Assembly (NCBI GenBank): GCA_001897435.1
Contig: MKSV01000008.1
Coordinates: forward strand, 344,252 to 408,251
Length of the DNA: 64,000 nucleotides
Reading direction: 5' to 3'
Origin: Acidobacteriales bacterium 59-55
GTDB lineage: Bacteria; Acidobacteriota; Terriglobia; Terriglobales; Acidobacteriaceae
A model generated the notes under the pieces. That model was not told where the DNA came from. It worked only from the letters and a program-made list of their open reading frames with translations, and made no database searches. Both the position numbers and the translations under genes were made by a program. Shown piece by piece: positions 42,279-50,827 of this stretch; positions within the stretch are counted from its first letter, which is position 1, and every line of letters starts with the position of its first letter.

Positions 42279-42605
42279 TCATGCCGCAGTCGCAGTGCTT
42301 GCGTGAACTTCGAGCACCGTGCCTTCGACCTTCTGAAGATAGGCGACCATTTCAAACAGGTTGCGAGCCTGCGGATTTCCCTCCGGGCTGAGCATCCGCA
42401 TCAGGCTCTTGGGCGACTTCGAAAGAGCCTGCCCCAAAGCGATGAAGCCCAGGGTTCCGTTGATATATTCACGCAGCACCGACTTGGCCGTCTCCAAATC
42501 TCCGGCCACCATGTTGCCCACCGCCTCCCGTAGAAACTCCCGGCGAAAGTCGGGGTCCGCCAGTTGTTCCTTGATCGTCTCTCTAAAGCTCCGTGTGAGT
42601 GGCAT
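42279..42605 (-). CDS. HTH antitoxin-like transcriptional regulator (RelE/HigB-partner type)
   Basis: The 108-residue protein starts at the ATG at 42605 with GGGAGGAG 4 nt upstream. It reads MPLTRSFRETIKEQLADPDF and later LGQALSKSPKSLMRMLSPEG near residues 56-75, which forms the helix-turn-helix. The end is NLFEMVAYLQKVEG. This is the pattern of antidote proteins encoded just after RelE-family toxins. The toxin frame directly upstream is broken (remnant at 42583-42695), so the antitoxin-like gene appears orphaned. It might retain a regulatory role. Confidence 0.82.
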   Translation of the reverse strand: MPLTRSFRETIKEQLADPDFRREFLREAVGNMVAGDLETAKSVLREYINGTLGFIALGQALSKSPKSLMRMLSPEGNPQARNLFEMVAYLQKVEGTVLEVHASTATAA

Positions 42606-42695
42606 CTTTCTCCTCCCGCTTTCGTTTCTTGTACTCAGCCCATAGCGCACGGGCTCATCGATGTCCGCTTGCTGCCGCCTCTTGGTGCCGAAAAG
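42583..42695 (-). pseudogene. RelE-family toxin C-terminal remnant
   Basis: On the minus strand one frame reads LFGTKRRQQADIDE, and after a missing base another reads ARALWAEYKKRKREEKDA. Joined, these form the normal C-terminus of a RelE/HigB-like toxin. Upstream of this the frame meets a TAA, and no coherent N-terminus is visible back to the palindrome at 42831. The remnant overlaps the antitoxin start by about 20 bp, the usual toxin-antitoxin gene layout. Confidence 0.7.
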
Positions 42696-42830
42696 TTACC
42701 GTATTCCATATGCAATACAGTGGTTATGGCCCTGACGCATGTGCCAGTGTCGAGCTTCACAACCCCAATCCCGGTAAAGGAATCCGGCGCCTAATATCGA
42801 CGTATTCACTGGCTTCGATCACGGGCAATA

Positions 42831-42846
42831 GTAACGTATACGTTAC
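42831..42846. promoter_or_regulatory. Perfect 16-bp palindrome upstream of the DinG-like gene
   Basis: GTAACGTATACGTTAC is self-complementary over all 16 bases. It lies about 76 bp before the helicase start and about 135 bp upstream of the broken toxin. It may be an operator for the decayed toxin-antitoxin pair or for the helicase. Confidence 0.5.
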
Positions 42847-42922
42847 CAAATATCAAATCTTTCGTTTGCCGTGTATTTGGCGGTTATCGAAGGAAATACG
42901 AATATCATGGACACAGCTCTCA

Positions 42923-44956
42923 GTGTCTTCCCCAATCCAAATCACGCCGGTCCCTTCGGAGAATCTGCCGAATCTTTACGACTTTTTTTCGCCTGGGGGG
43001 ACGCTGGCGCGTTCCACGCTGGCCTTCGAGCATCGCAAGGGGCAGTACGAGATGGCGCGCGCCATCGAGAAGGCGTTCAAAGAGAAGCGCCACCTTATTG
43101 TCGAAGCTGGGACGGGAACGGGAAAGACGCTGGCCTATCTGCTGCCCGCGCTGCGGTTGGCGCGGGAGAGGCAGCAGCGGGTCATTATTTCGACGGGGAC
43201 GAAGAATCTTCAGGAGCAACTCTTCTTCAAGGACGTGCCGTTTCTTGAATCGCTGCTGGGGCCGCTGAAGGTCTGCTATATGAAGGGGCGCAATAACTAT
43301 CTCTGCCGCCACAAGCTCTATGCGCTGCGCGACACTCCTTTACTCAACGGCCTCGAAGAGATCGAGCAATTCCATGTCATCGCCGAATGGGAGAAGACGA
43401 CCGAGACCGGGGACCGTGCCGAGATCGACGCGCTCCCGGAGTCGTCCGCGCTGTGGGGCAAGCTCGATGCTCGCACCGAGGCCTGCCTGGGCCAGAGCTG
43501 CCCGGATTGGGAGCGATGCTTCGTCACCAACATGCGACGCAAGGCGCTTGAGTCGGACATCGTCATCGTCAACCACCATCTCTTCTTCGCCGATTTGAGC
43601 ATCAAGCAGCAGGCCGCGAACGCGCCCGATGCGGGCATTCTGCCCGAGGCAGCGGTGGTCATCTTCGACGAAGCGCACGAGTTGGAAGAGGTTGCCTCCA
43701 ACTACTTCGGCATCGGCCTCAGCACGCAGCGCTTCGACGAGCTGACCCGTGACATTGAGACGATGCTCAAGAGCAAGGACGCTTTTTCCTCTTCCATCGT
43801 CAATGCCAGCATCACCGTCAAGGAGCGGGCCCACCGTTTTTTTGCCGCTCTGCCGGGCGAAGATTCGCTGGGCGCTCCGGCCGTCGGGAGAATGCCGTTT
43901 GACGACCGCGAGGGGTTTCTCGAAGAGAGCGGCGACACCTATACCGCGACGCTGAACGCGCTGACGCGGCTCGAAGGCGAGCTGGAGTGCGTCAAGAACG
44001 TCGAGGAGATTCCGGGCCTGCGCAAACGCACTGCCGACATTCGCGCCCATCTGGCGTTTCTGCTGGAGTCGTCGGACCGCAACACGGTCTTCTGGATCGA
44101 ACGGCGCGCGGCCGGAGGCGTCCGCAATTTCGCGCGCGGCGGAGCGGCTGCCGCCTTTCATACGCATCTTCAAGCGACACCGATCGATGTTTCGGAGCTG
44201 CTGAGCACTTCGCTCTTCGACTGCTATTCGAGTGTCATCCTGACCTCAGCCACGCTCACGGTTTCGGGCGGTTTCGACCACATTCGCAGGCGGCTTGGCC
44301 TTAGCAGCGCGCGCGAACTGGTTGTGCCCTCGCACTTCAACTACGAGAAGCAGGCGCTGCTCTATCTGCCGCCGAACATGCCCGATCCGCGCGAGCCGGA
44401 TTTTCCCGAGAAGGCTACGGAACGCATTCGCCGCGTGCTCGAGATCACCAAAGGCCGCGCCTTCTGCCTGTTTACCAGCTACAAACAGATGCGTGAGACA
44501 CATGACCGCCTGCTCGCTGAACTGCCGTACAAGCTGTTGCTGCATGGGACGGCGCCGCGGCATGTGCTGCTGCAACAGTTTCGCGATACGCCGAATGCGG
44601 TGTTGTTCGGGACATCGAGTTTCTGGCAGGGGGTGGACGTGCAGGGCGAGCAACTCAGTTGCGTGATTATCGACCGCCTGCCTTTCGCCGTCCCCAGCGA
44701 TCCGGTGGTGAAGGCGCGGATGGAGGCGATCGAAGCGCTGGGCGGCAAGCCCTTCTTCGACTACCAGGTGCCCAATGCGGTCATCACGCTGAAGCAGGGC
44801 TTCGGCCGCCTGATCCGCTCGCTCGACGACCGCGGCGTGTTGATGCTGCTCGATCCGCGCATCCAGCGCCAGCGCTATGGGCGCATCTTTCTTGAGAGCC
44901 TGCCACCGTACCGGCTGACGCAGGAGATTGCGGATGTCGAGCGGTTCTTCGAGTAA
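42923..44956 (+). CDS. DinG/XPD-type ATP-dependent DNA helicase
   Basis: From the GTG at 42923 the product has 677 residues. Walker A is VEAGTGTGKTLAYLLPALRL near residue 55. Iron-sulfur cysteines are in NNYLCRHKL and EACLGQSCPDWERC, as in XPD/DinG/YoaA helicases. The DEAH box is in VIFDEAHELEEVAS. The second RecA domain carries FLFTSYKQM-like residues (CLFTSYKQMRETH), SSFWQGVDVQGEQ and QGFGRLIRS. The enzyme unwinds DNA 5'-3' in repair. Start choice is weak: the GTG lacks a clear ribosome-binding site, while an out-of-frame ATG at 42907 has one. Confidence 0.88.
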   Translation: MSSPIQITPVPSENLPNLYDFFSPGGTLARSTLAFEHRKGQYEMARAIEKAFKEKRHLIVEAGTGTGKTLAYLLPALRLARERQQRVIISTGTKNLQEQLFFKDVPFLESLLGPLKVCYMKGRNNYLCRHKLYALRDTPLLNGLEEIEQFHVIAEWEKTTETGDRAEIDALPESSALWGKLDARTEACLGQSCPDWERCFVTNMRRKALESDIVIVNHHLFFADLSIKQQAANAPDAGILPEAAVVIFDEAHELEEVASNYFGIGLSTQRFDELTRDIETMLKSKDAFSSSIVNASITVKERAHRFFAALPGEDSLGAPAVGRMPFDDREGFLEESGDTYTATLNALTRLEGELECVKNVEEIPGLRKRTADIRAHLAFLLESSDRNTVFWIERRAAGGVRNFARGGAAAAFHTHLQATPIDVSELLSTSLFDCYSSVILTSATLTVSGGFDHIRRRLGLSSARELVVPSHFNYEKQALLYLPPNMPDPREPDFPEKATERIRRVLEITKGRAFCLFTSYKQMRETHDRLLAELPYKLLLHGTAPRHVLLQQFRDTPNAVLFGTSSFWQGVDVQGEQLSCVIIDRLPFAVPSDPVVKARMEAIEALGGKPFFDYQVPNAVITLKQGFGRLIRSLDDRGVLMLLDPRIQRQRYGRIFLESLPPYRLTQEIADVERFFE

Positions 44957-45041
44957 CCCTCATCGTTTGCCGGAACGAGGCTGGCTTCGCTGAAAGAGTT
45001 CGCACCGCTCGAGTAGCGTTCGCCGTAAAATAGAAGCATCC

Positions 45042-45290
45042 ATGGGACGCAACCTCTACATCCTCGCCGGAACGCTGCTGGTCTTCGCAATCGTTTCGTT
45101 TGGCGTCTCCTATACCAACATCGCACAGCAGCCGGGCTCTCCGGGCGATACGTCCCTGTGGCGGACGATGGGGCTGGCGCTGTTTTTCGTCAGCATGGTC
45201 GTTTCGCTTGCGGCCATTCTGTCGTCGTTGTTCGAGCAGGCGGAACGGCATACCGAGCAGGGTCGGCGCCGGGACCGCGACAAGCGTTAG
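45042..45290 (+). CDS. Small two-helix membrane protein
   Basis: The 82-residue protein has hydrophobic segments at about 5-24 (YILAGTLLVFAIVSFGVSYT) and 43-64 (MGLALFFVSMVVSLAAILSS), with a basic, charged tail (EQGRRRDRDKR). I recognise no family. It lies between the helicase and queD on the same strand and may be cotranscribed with queD-queE, although the gaps are 85 and 96 bp. Confidence 0.75.
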   Translation: MGRNLYILAGTLLVFAIVSFGVSYTNIAQQPGSPGDTSLWRTMGLALFFVSMVVSLAAILSSLFEQAERHTEQGRRRDRDKR

Positions 45291-45386
45291 GGCGGCGTAA
45301 ACCGGTACAATAAGAAGACGCCGAAAGCCGCGCCACTCCAGCCCCGAAAAATCCAGGCAGCGCGGCCTTGAAGGGATCGTAGAACC

Positions 45387-45764
45387 ATGTTCGAAGTCAC
45401 TGTGGAAGCGGGTTTTTCCTCCGGCCACTACCTCCGCAACTATCGCGGCAAGTGCGAGAATCCGCACGGCCACAACTACAAAGTCTTTGTTACGCTGATC
45501 GGCCCCGACCTCGACGAAGCGGGGCTGCTGCTCGACTTTAAATTGCTTAAGCAGGTGATGCGCCCGGTGGTCAGCTATCTGGACCACCAGATGATCAACG
45601 ATCTGGAGCCGTTTACGACGGTCAATCCATCGGCCGAAAATCTGGCGCGCTACTTCTATCAGGAGACTGCAAAGCAGCTTCACGAGATGACCGAAGGCCG
45701 CGTCCGCATCAAGGACTGCACGCTCTACGAGACCGACACCAGCTTTGCCCGCTACTACGAATAA
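45387..45764 (+). CDS. queD: 6-carboxy-5,6,7,8-tetrahydropterin synthase QueD
   Basis: The 125-residue protein belongs to the PTPS fold. Zinc-binding histidines are in FSSGHYLRNY and NPHGHNYKVFV, and the catalytic cysteine is in GKCENPHGH near residue 27. LDHQMINDLEPFTTVNPSAE near 72-91 and the C-terminal LYETDTSFARYYE are typical. QueD makes 6-carboxytetrahydropterin in the preQ0/queuosine pathway. It is separated from queE by only 9 bp, forming an operon. Confidence 0.94.
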   Translation: MFEVTVEAGFSSGHYLRNYRGKCENPHGHNYKVFVTLIGPDLDEAGLLLDFKLLKQVMRPVVSYLDHQMINDLEPFTTVNPSAENLARYFYQETAKQLHEMTEGRVRIKDCTLYETDTSFARYYE

Positions 45765-45773
45765 ACCCGCCAG

Positions 45774-46457
45774 ATGCACTTAATCGAACTCTACAAATCG
45801 GTTCAGGGCGAATCATCCTTTGCCGGGCTGCCGTGTATCTTCGTCCGCTTCGCGGGTTGCAACCTGCGCTGCGCGTGGTGCGACTCCGAGTACACCTTCA
45901 CCGGCGGCAGGCCCTTCAGCGAAGATGAGGTGGTTGCCCAGATAGAGGCGCTGGCTCCGTGCCGTCTGATCGAGTTCACTGGCGGCGAGCCGATGTTGCA
46001 GGCGAAGGAGTTGATCCCCCTGATGGAGCGGCTGTTGGCCGAGGGCTACACGCTGATGATCGAGACCTCGGGCGAGCGTCCGCTGGCCGAGGTTCCTAAA
46101 GCCGTGCATAAGATCGTCGACGTGAAGTGTCCCGGCGCGGGCGCGGCGGCGGGAAGCTTCCGGCGTGAAAATCTCGATGCGCTTACAAAAAACGATGAAG
46201 TGAAGTTCGTCATTACCAGTCGTGAAGACTACGACTTCGCCCGCGAGTTTATCGGGCGGCACGAGGTGAACCGCAGGGCAGGCGGCGTTCTGCTGTCGCC
46301 GGCATTTCGGAAGTCGCCGAGCCCGGAGCGAACGGCAGAGAACATGGCGCTTGATCCGCGCGATCTGGTGGAGTGGATGCTGGCCGACGGGCTCGACGCG
46401 CGGCTCTCCTTGCAGATTCACAAGTTTATCTGGGAGCCGATGAAAAAGGGTGTCTAG
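45774..46457 (+). CDS. queE: 7-carboxy-7-deazaguanine synthase QueE (radical SAM)
   Basis: The 227-residue protein carries the CxxxCxxC-like radical SAM motif in FAGCNLRCAWCDSEYTF near residues 27-43. IEFTGGEPMLQ lies near 67-77 and IVDVKCPGAGAAAG near 119-132, matching QueE. It rearranges 6-carboxytetrahydropterin to 7-carboxy-7-deazaguanine. It follows queD directly; the last enzyme for preQ0, queC, is at 28.2 kb. Confidence 0.95.
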   Translation: MHLIELYKSVQGESSFAGLPCIFVRFAGCNLRCAWCDSEYTFTGGRPFSEDEVVAQIEALAPCRLIEFTGGEPMLQAKELIPLMERLLAEGYTLMIETSGERPLAEVPKAVHKIVDVKCPGAGAAAGSFRRENLDALTKNDEVKFVITSREDYDFAREFIGRHEVNRRAGGVLLSPAFRKSPSPERTAENMALDPRDLVEWMLADGLDARLSLQIHKFIWEPMKKGV

Positions 46458-46497
46458 TATTCCTGCCGTCAGGTCTCGCCGGTGCTATATTGCTTCC

Positions 46498-47013
46498 ATG
46501 CAGCGCTCGAAGGCCACTCCCGCCAGGCTTGCCGGACTCTCGGTATTGGGAACGCTGATTGCGGCAAGCGACTTTGTTGCGATCGTTGCGGTGAAGGCTT
46601 ACTGGAGTTCTCACCATGTCGGGCATATTTGGAGCGGTCTCTCCGTTCCCGGCTTTGTGTTGATTGCGGTCTTTTGCGGCGGCTACTATCTGATGATTCG
46701 ATCAGCGAAGAAACTCAGCAATGGCATTAAGGCGGGCCGGTGGACCGAAGCCGAACTGCAACCGGTGCGCAGGTTCTTCGAGGGTCGGGTGATACGGCTG
46801 GCTGCCTTTGTTTTGATTGGTATAGGGCTCGTGGCAGCTCTGATCGACGGCTCTTATCCGCATCATGGCTTTATGCTCGGCTTTGGGATCTGCTTTGTGC
46901 TGAGCATCGGACTCATGCAGCTTCAGCGCAGCCTGATAAACCCCGTTACGCAGGAGCCGGGGCTGCAGCTCGGTACGTCAGCGCCTCTGGAGTCGACGCA
47001 TTGGGGTGAGTAA
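46498..47013 (+). CDS. Four-helix membrane protein of unknown function
   Basis: From the ATG at 46498 the product has 171 residues with four hydrophobic segments at roughly 10-32, 42-66, 100-120 and 125-145 (LAGLSVLGTLIAASDFVAIV, GFVLIAVFCGGYYLMI, LAAFVLIGIGLVAALIDG). The frame is open back to 46450, overlapping the queE end, but without a better start. I recognise no family. It converges on the DUF1440-like gene. Confidence 0.7.
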   Translation: MQRSKATPARLAGLSVLGTLIAASDFVAIVAVKAYWSSHHVGHIWSGLSVPGFVLIAVFCGGYYLMIRSAKKLSNGIKAGRWTEAELQPVRRFFEGRVIRLAAFVLIGIGLVAALIDGSYPHHGFMLGFGICFVLSIGLMQLQRSLINPVTQEPGLQLGTSAPLESTHWGE

Positions 47014-47045
47014 TCGTGGACGCGCTCTTTGAGCGCTCTCGGCTG

Positions 47046-47528
47046 TTATCCCAGTATCTTTCGTACCACCCGCCGCACCGTTTCTGTCACCACGCCGAAC
47101 AGCGCGTGTGAGGCCATCTCGCCGGTGCGTTCTCCGATGGTCTGCTCTTCCGGTGGAGCAGAGATGCCGATCGCGGGCAGCGCGCCCTCGTGGGTCAGCG
47201 AAGCCAGCGCCATGCCGAATCCCGCGCCGTCCTTCGCCGTGGCGGCGGGGTAGAACTCGGCCAGCGCTCCGTAGGCCGCGCCGGTAAGTGCGCCGAAACC
47301 CCAGTGGATCGCCTCGACTGCAACCGCTTCTTCGCTCTTCGTCAATTCATGCCCGGCGATCTTCTCCGCTAATGCTGCTTCTGGCTCTCCGTGCGAATGC
47401 GTCGAATAGAATTTCTCCGCAATTGCCTTGGCGGCGGTGGCCACGAGCCCGCCGATTAAACCGGCCACCAGGCCCTTGGCCAAGGACTTGCCTAGCTCCT
47501 TTTTATGTGTCTCTTCCGTCTTGCTCAC
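47046..47528 (-). CDS. DUF1440-like membrane protein
   Basis: The 160-residue protein begins with a charged segment, then a Gly/Ala-rich helix (KGLVAGLIGGLVATAAKAIA near 19-38). IHWGFGALTGAAYGALAEF near 74-92 and HEGALPAIGISAPPEEQTIG near 113-132 follow. This resembles DUF1440/YagU-type inner-membrane proteins, some linked to acid resistance. The assignment is by pattern only. It precedes the symporter gene by 66 bp on the same strand. Confidence 0.78.
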   Translation of the reverse strand: MSKTEETHKKELGKSLAKGLVAGLIGGLVATAAKAIAEKFYSTHSHGEPEAALAEKIAGHELTKSEEAVAVEAIHWGFGALTGAAYGALAEFYPAATAKDGAGFGMALASLTHEGALPAIGISAPPEEQTIGERTGEMASHALFGVVTETVRRVVRKILG

Positions 47529-47594
47529 CCATCACCTCGATATCGTATTGTCTCGCGTTAAGATGCGCCCTGCCTGCTTCGGGGAAGCCCCGTT

Positions 47595-49100
47595 CTATTC
47601 GGTATAAACGGATGCGGCATTCGTGCCTCGATGAAGTCCCGGCATTGTTTTGCGGAGCACTGCTGTCAGTATCGCCGAGAGCAGCAGATTGAGCAGAAGC
47701 GCGGGAACTGCCGCGTACATGGCGTAGGTTTCTCCGAACAGGTGCAGCGGGTAGACAGAGCTTTTGAGACCCAGCGAAACGACCATGCCGGTGCCGGTGA
47801 CGATTCCAGCCGTCCATCCGGCCAGCAGAGCCCAGGGATGGAGCCAGCGGCTGAACGCCCCGATGACCACGGCGGGGAATAACTGGGCGATCCAGATTCC
47901 GCCCAGCAATTGCATGTCGATAGCGTAGGCGACGGGCAGCCGCAGCACAAAGACCAGGGCACCGAACTTGACTACCAGCGAGACTAGCTTGGCCATCCGC
48001 GACTCGCCTGCCGGACTAAGAGGCTTGCGGGCAAAGGCTCCATAGAGATTTCGCGTAAACAGGTTGGAGGCGGAGATGGACATGATCGCCGCTGGGACGA
48101 GCGCGCCAATCGCTACCGCGGAGAGGCAGAAGCCGGCAAACCACTCCGGAAACATCTTCAGGAAGAGCAGCGGGACGGCTTCGCTGGTGTTCTTCGTCGC
48201 TACGCCGGCAGCCAGCGCAATATATCCCAGCAGAGCGATCATTCCCAGCAGAAGGCTATAGGCGGGCAGCATGGCCATGTTTCGCCGGACGACATTGGCG
48301 CTTTTGGCGCTCAGCATTGCCGTCGCGGTGTGGGGATAGAGCATCAGAGCCACCGCCGATCCGATGGCCAGGGTGGAGTATGCCATGTACTGTCCCGGCT
48401 TGAGGAAGATGGAACCAGCCGGAGTGTGCGTGGCCAGGGCGCGGCTTGCCATCTCGAAGATGTGAGCGTAGCCGCCCAGCTTGATCGGCAGCAGGATCAC
48501 CGCAGCCAACACCACTACGTAAAGCATCACGTCTTTGACGATGGCGATGACCGCAGGGGCCCTCAGACCGCTCGAATAGGTGTAGGCGGCGAGTATGACG
48601 AAGGCGGCAGCCAGCGGCCATTCTCCGTGCACGCCCAGCGCCTCGATGACCACCTGCATCCCCACCAGTTGCAGGGCGATGTATGGCATCAGCGCCATGA
48701 TGCCGGTGACGGCGATGGCGATCGTCAGCCAGCGATTGCCGTAGTGACCGCTGACGAAGTCGGCCAGAGTGATGTAGCCATGGCGATGGCAGATCTTCCA
48801 CAACGGGGGCAGCACCACCATCATCAGGGGATAGGTGATGACCACGTAGGGAAGGGCGAAGAATCCCATCGCGCCACCGCCATAGAGCAGAGCGGGCACG
48901 GCGATGACGGTGTAGGCGGTGTAGAGGTCGCCGCCGATCAAAAACCATGTGACCCAGGTGCCGAAGCTGCGCCCGGCCAGTCCCCACTCTTCGAGCGAGG
49001 CGATGCCCGCCGCCGGTCGCCGCCACCGCGCGGCCCAGAAGCCGATCAGCGTTACCAGTAGGAAGAACAGGCAAAAGACAAACAGCGCCGTCGTATGCAA
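47595..49100 (-). CDS. Sodium:solute symporter family protein
   Basis: The 501-residue protein is strongly hydrophobic, with about 13 predicted membrane helices, the LeuT-fold SSS layout. The sequence contains WGLAGRSFGTWVTWFLIGGD near 35-54 and YITLADFVSGHYGNRWLTIA near 109-128. MAYSTLAIGSAVALMLYPHT lies near 233. The group includes acetate, proline and monocarboxylate importers; the substrate is unknown here. The symporter is probably cotranscribed with the DUF1440 gene downstream. Confidence 0.92.
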   Translation of the reverse strand: MHTTALFVFCLFFLLVTLIGFWAARWRRPAAGIASLEEWGLAGRSFGTWVTWFLIGGDLYTAYTVIAVPALLYGGGAMGFFALPYVVITYPLMMVVLPPLWKICHRHGYITLADFVSGHYGNRWLTIAIAVTGIMALMPYIALQLVGMQVVIEALGVHGEWPLAAAFVILAAYTYSSGLRAPAVIAIVKDVMLYVVVLAAVILLPIKLGGYAHIFEMASRALATHTPAGSIFLKPGQYMAYSTLAIGSAVALMLYPHTATAMLSAKSANVVRRNMAMLPAYSLLLGMIALLGYIALAAGVATKNTSEAVPLLFLKMFPEWFAGFCLSAVAIGALVPAAIMSISASNLFTRNLYGAFARKPLSPAGESRMAKLVSLVVKFGALVFVLRLPVAYAIDMQLLGGIWIAQLFPAVVIGAFSRWLHPWALLAGWTAGIVTGTGMVVSLGLKSSVYPLHLFGETYAMYAAVPALLLNLLLSAILTAVLRKTMPGLHRGTNAASVYTE

Positions 49101-49267
49101 TCGCTCACCCGGTCAGGAAAGTTCTGGAAATGGAGTCAGAGAGCATCTTAGCGTAGATGGTGCCGAGAACTCTGGAGCTGGGAATTGTGGTTCGTGGCTG
49201 GGGAACAGTTTGCGTTCCCATGTCCGAGAATCCGGACATGGGGCAGATTTTTTGGAGGGGGAGAGGG

Positions 49268-49834
49268 TTAGCTCTTGCCGGACTCGCTCCAGTCGTAGAT
49301 GACGATGCCAAGATCGTTGAGGGTTTTGACCACCGTCTCCATGTTGCGGCGAACCTGGGGCCGCGCGCTGACGGGAACCTCGTGGGCCTCTTCGACGGCG
49401 ACGACGCGGCCGTATGGCCAGGAACTCTCCGGGATCGCGTTGAGGGCGGCGGGGAGATCGCCGATGCGCACGTTCAGGTCGCGGCGGCGGGCGCCCATGG
49501 GGCGGAGCAGACCGCCCTGGCCGAGGGTGCTGGTATTGGCGTCGGCGAGCATTACATGCAGCGTCACCATGCCGCCCTGCACGGTCAGATACGGGTTCTG
49601 CCAAAGGTTGAGGCTCTTGATCGCCATGTACCGCGCCTTGGAGGGCGGCGGGATCATGTTCATCTGCTGCTTTGCCTGAGCCGCTTCTTCCTGCTTCTGG
49701 GCCTCGATGGCCCGCACTTCGGCCGGACTGGGCGCTGAGGTGCGGGAACAGCCGGAGAGAGCCAGGGGAAGAAGGATGGCGGGGAGGAGAGCTAACGGGA
49801 GGATGGATCGTGGTCTGCGCACATAGATCAGCAT
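49268..49834 (-). CDS. Putative lipoprotein of unknown function
   Basis: The 188-residue protein has a lipoprotein signal (LLPAILLPLALSGC) with the lipidated Cys at about residue 29, followed by a Ser/Pro stretch and a helical EAQKQEEAAQAKQQM region. The rest is alpha/beta without known motif (YLTVQGGMVTLHVMLADANT, SWPYGRVVAVEEAHEVPVSA). It seems monocistronic, between the symporter and enoyl-CoA hydratase genes. Confidence 0.8.
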   Translation of the reverse strand: MLIYVRRPRSILPLALLPAILLPLALSGCSRTSAPSPAEVRAIEAQKQEEAAQAKQQMNMIPPPSKARYMAIKSLNLWQNPYLTVQGGMVTLHVMLADANTSTLGQGGLLRPMGARRRDLNVRIGDLPAALNAIPESSWPYGRVVAVEEAHEVPVSARPQVRRNMETVVKTLNDLGIVIYDWSESGKS

Positions 49835-49899
49835 ATCAAGCCGCCTGCTCTGGAGAAAAGCGCCGAAGTACGAAACAGAAAGGCTATTTTGTCTTTTTT

Positions 49900-49955
49900 C
49901 ATCCTGTCCACTTATCTGTTTATCTGCCTATTTTTTATCTTCTTATCTGCTTATT
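49900..49955. repeat. Pyrimidine-rich degenerate tandem repeat
   Basis: CTTATCTGTTTATCTGCCTA and TTATCTTCTTATCTGCTTAT are imperfect repeats of a TTATCTG-like unit. They lie just beyond the 3' end of the enoyl-CoA hydratase gene and give strongly T-rich sequence on the plus strand. Confidence 0.55.
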
Positions 49956-49956
49956 T

Positions 49957-50739
49957 TTACCGTCCTGTCCAGCGCGGTGGGCGCTTCTCAAGAAACGCCG
50001 TCGTTCCCTCCGTCTTGTCGGCGGTTCCCGCGAGCCGCCCGAAGATCTCTGCCTCTACCTTCATGGCGTCCTCGATCTCCAGATCGCTGCCGCGCTCGAC
50101 AGCCTCGATGGTCGCGGCGACGGCGAGGGGAGCCATGGCGACGATGGAAGCGGCCAGCTCGGCGGCTCGCGGCAGCAGACGTTCGGCGGGCACGACCTCG
50201 TCGACCAGGCCGATGCGCAGGGCCTCGGCGGCAGGGATCATCTCTCCGGTGAGCAGCAGCCGCAGCGCCGTCGAACGGCCGATGAGCCGCGGCATGCGCT
50301 GGGTACCGCCATATCCGGCGATCAGGCCGAGCTTGACCTCGGGCTGCCCCAGACGGGCGGTCTCGACGGCGAGGCGAAGGGTGCAGGCCATGGCCAGCTC
50401 GCAGCCTCCGCCGAGCGCGAATCCGTTGATGCAGGCGATGACGGGCTTGCCGCAGGTCTCGATCAGGCGAAAGACGGACTGGCCGCGCCGGGCCTTGGCG
50501 TTGCCCGAGGCGGCGTCGGTTGCCGCCAGTTCGTTGATATCGGCTCCGGCGGCGAAGGCTTTCTCACCCGCGCCGGTCACGAGGATGACGCGCACGCCGG
50601 AGTCCTGGGACAGGGCGATGAATGCCGCCTCCAACTCGTCGAAGGTTCGGGCATTGAGGGCGTTGAGAACTCCGGGCCGGTTGAGCGTGACGGTTGCGAT
50701 GGGTCCCTGGACGTCGCAGAGCAGGTTCTCGTAGGTCAC
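49957..50739 (-). CDS. Enoyl-CoA hydratase/isomerase family protein
   Basis: I use the GTG at 50739, preceded by AAGGAG, giving 260 residues as usual for crotonases; the frame extends further upstream without a plausible start. The oxyanion-hole motifs are AFAAGADINELAA near residues 62-74 and INGFALGGGCELAMACTLRL near 100-119, with GLIAGYGGTQRMPRLIGRS following. The C-terminal TEGTTAFLEKRPPRWTGR matches the family end. It hydrates enoyl-CoA in beta-oxidation, though paralogues vary. It is divergent from the ribH fusion gene. Confidence 0.93.
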   Translation of the reverse strand: MTYENLLCDVQGPIATVTLNRPGVLNALNARTFDELEAAFIALSQDSGVRVILVTGAGEKAFAAGADINELAATDAASGNAKARRGQSVFRLIETCGKPVIACINGFALGGGCELAMACTLRLAVETARLGQPEVKLGLIAGYGGTQRMPRLIGRSTALRLLLTGEMIPAAEALRIGLVDEVVPAERLLPRAAELAASIVAMAPLAVAATIEAVERGSDLEIEDAMKVEAEIFGRLAGTADKTEGTTAFLEKRPPRWTGR

Positions 50740-50827
50740 GGGCGTCTCCTTAATACTGTTTGGATTCTGTGTTGGTCTTGCATTCATCTTGCATTGGTAT
50801 CGCAATCCAGAAGATACAATCGAACCT

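Noticed and set aside
45291..45386. preQ1 riboswitch before queD
   Set aside because: The 96-bp gap shows no convincing pseudoknot pattern, although without folding software this is only a visual judgement.
47022..47036. GCGCTC-TTT-GAGCGC hairpin between convergent genes
   Set aside because: The 6-bp stem is short, the loop minimal and there is no T tract, so I did not call a terminator.
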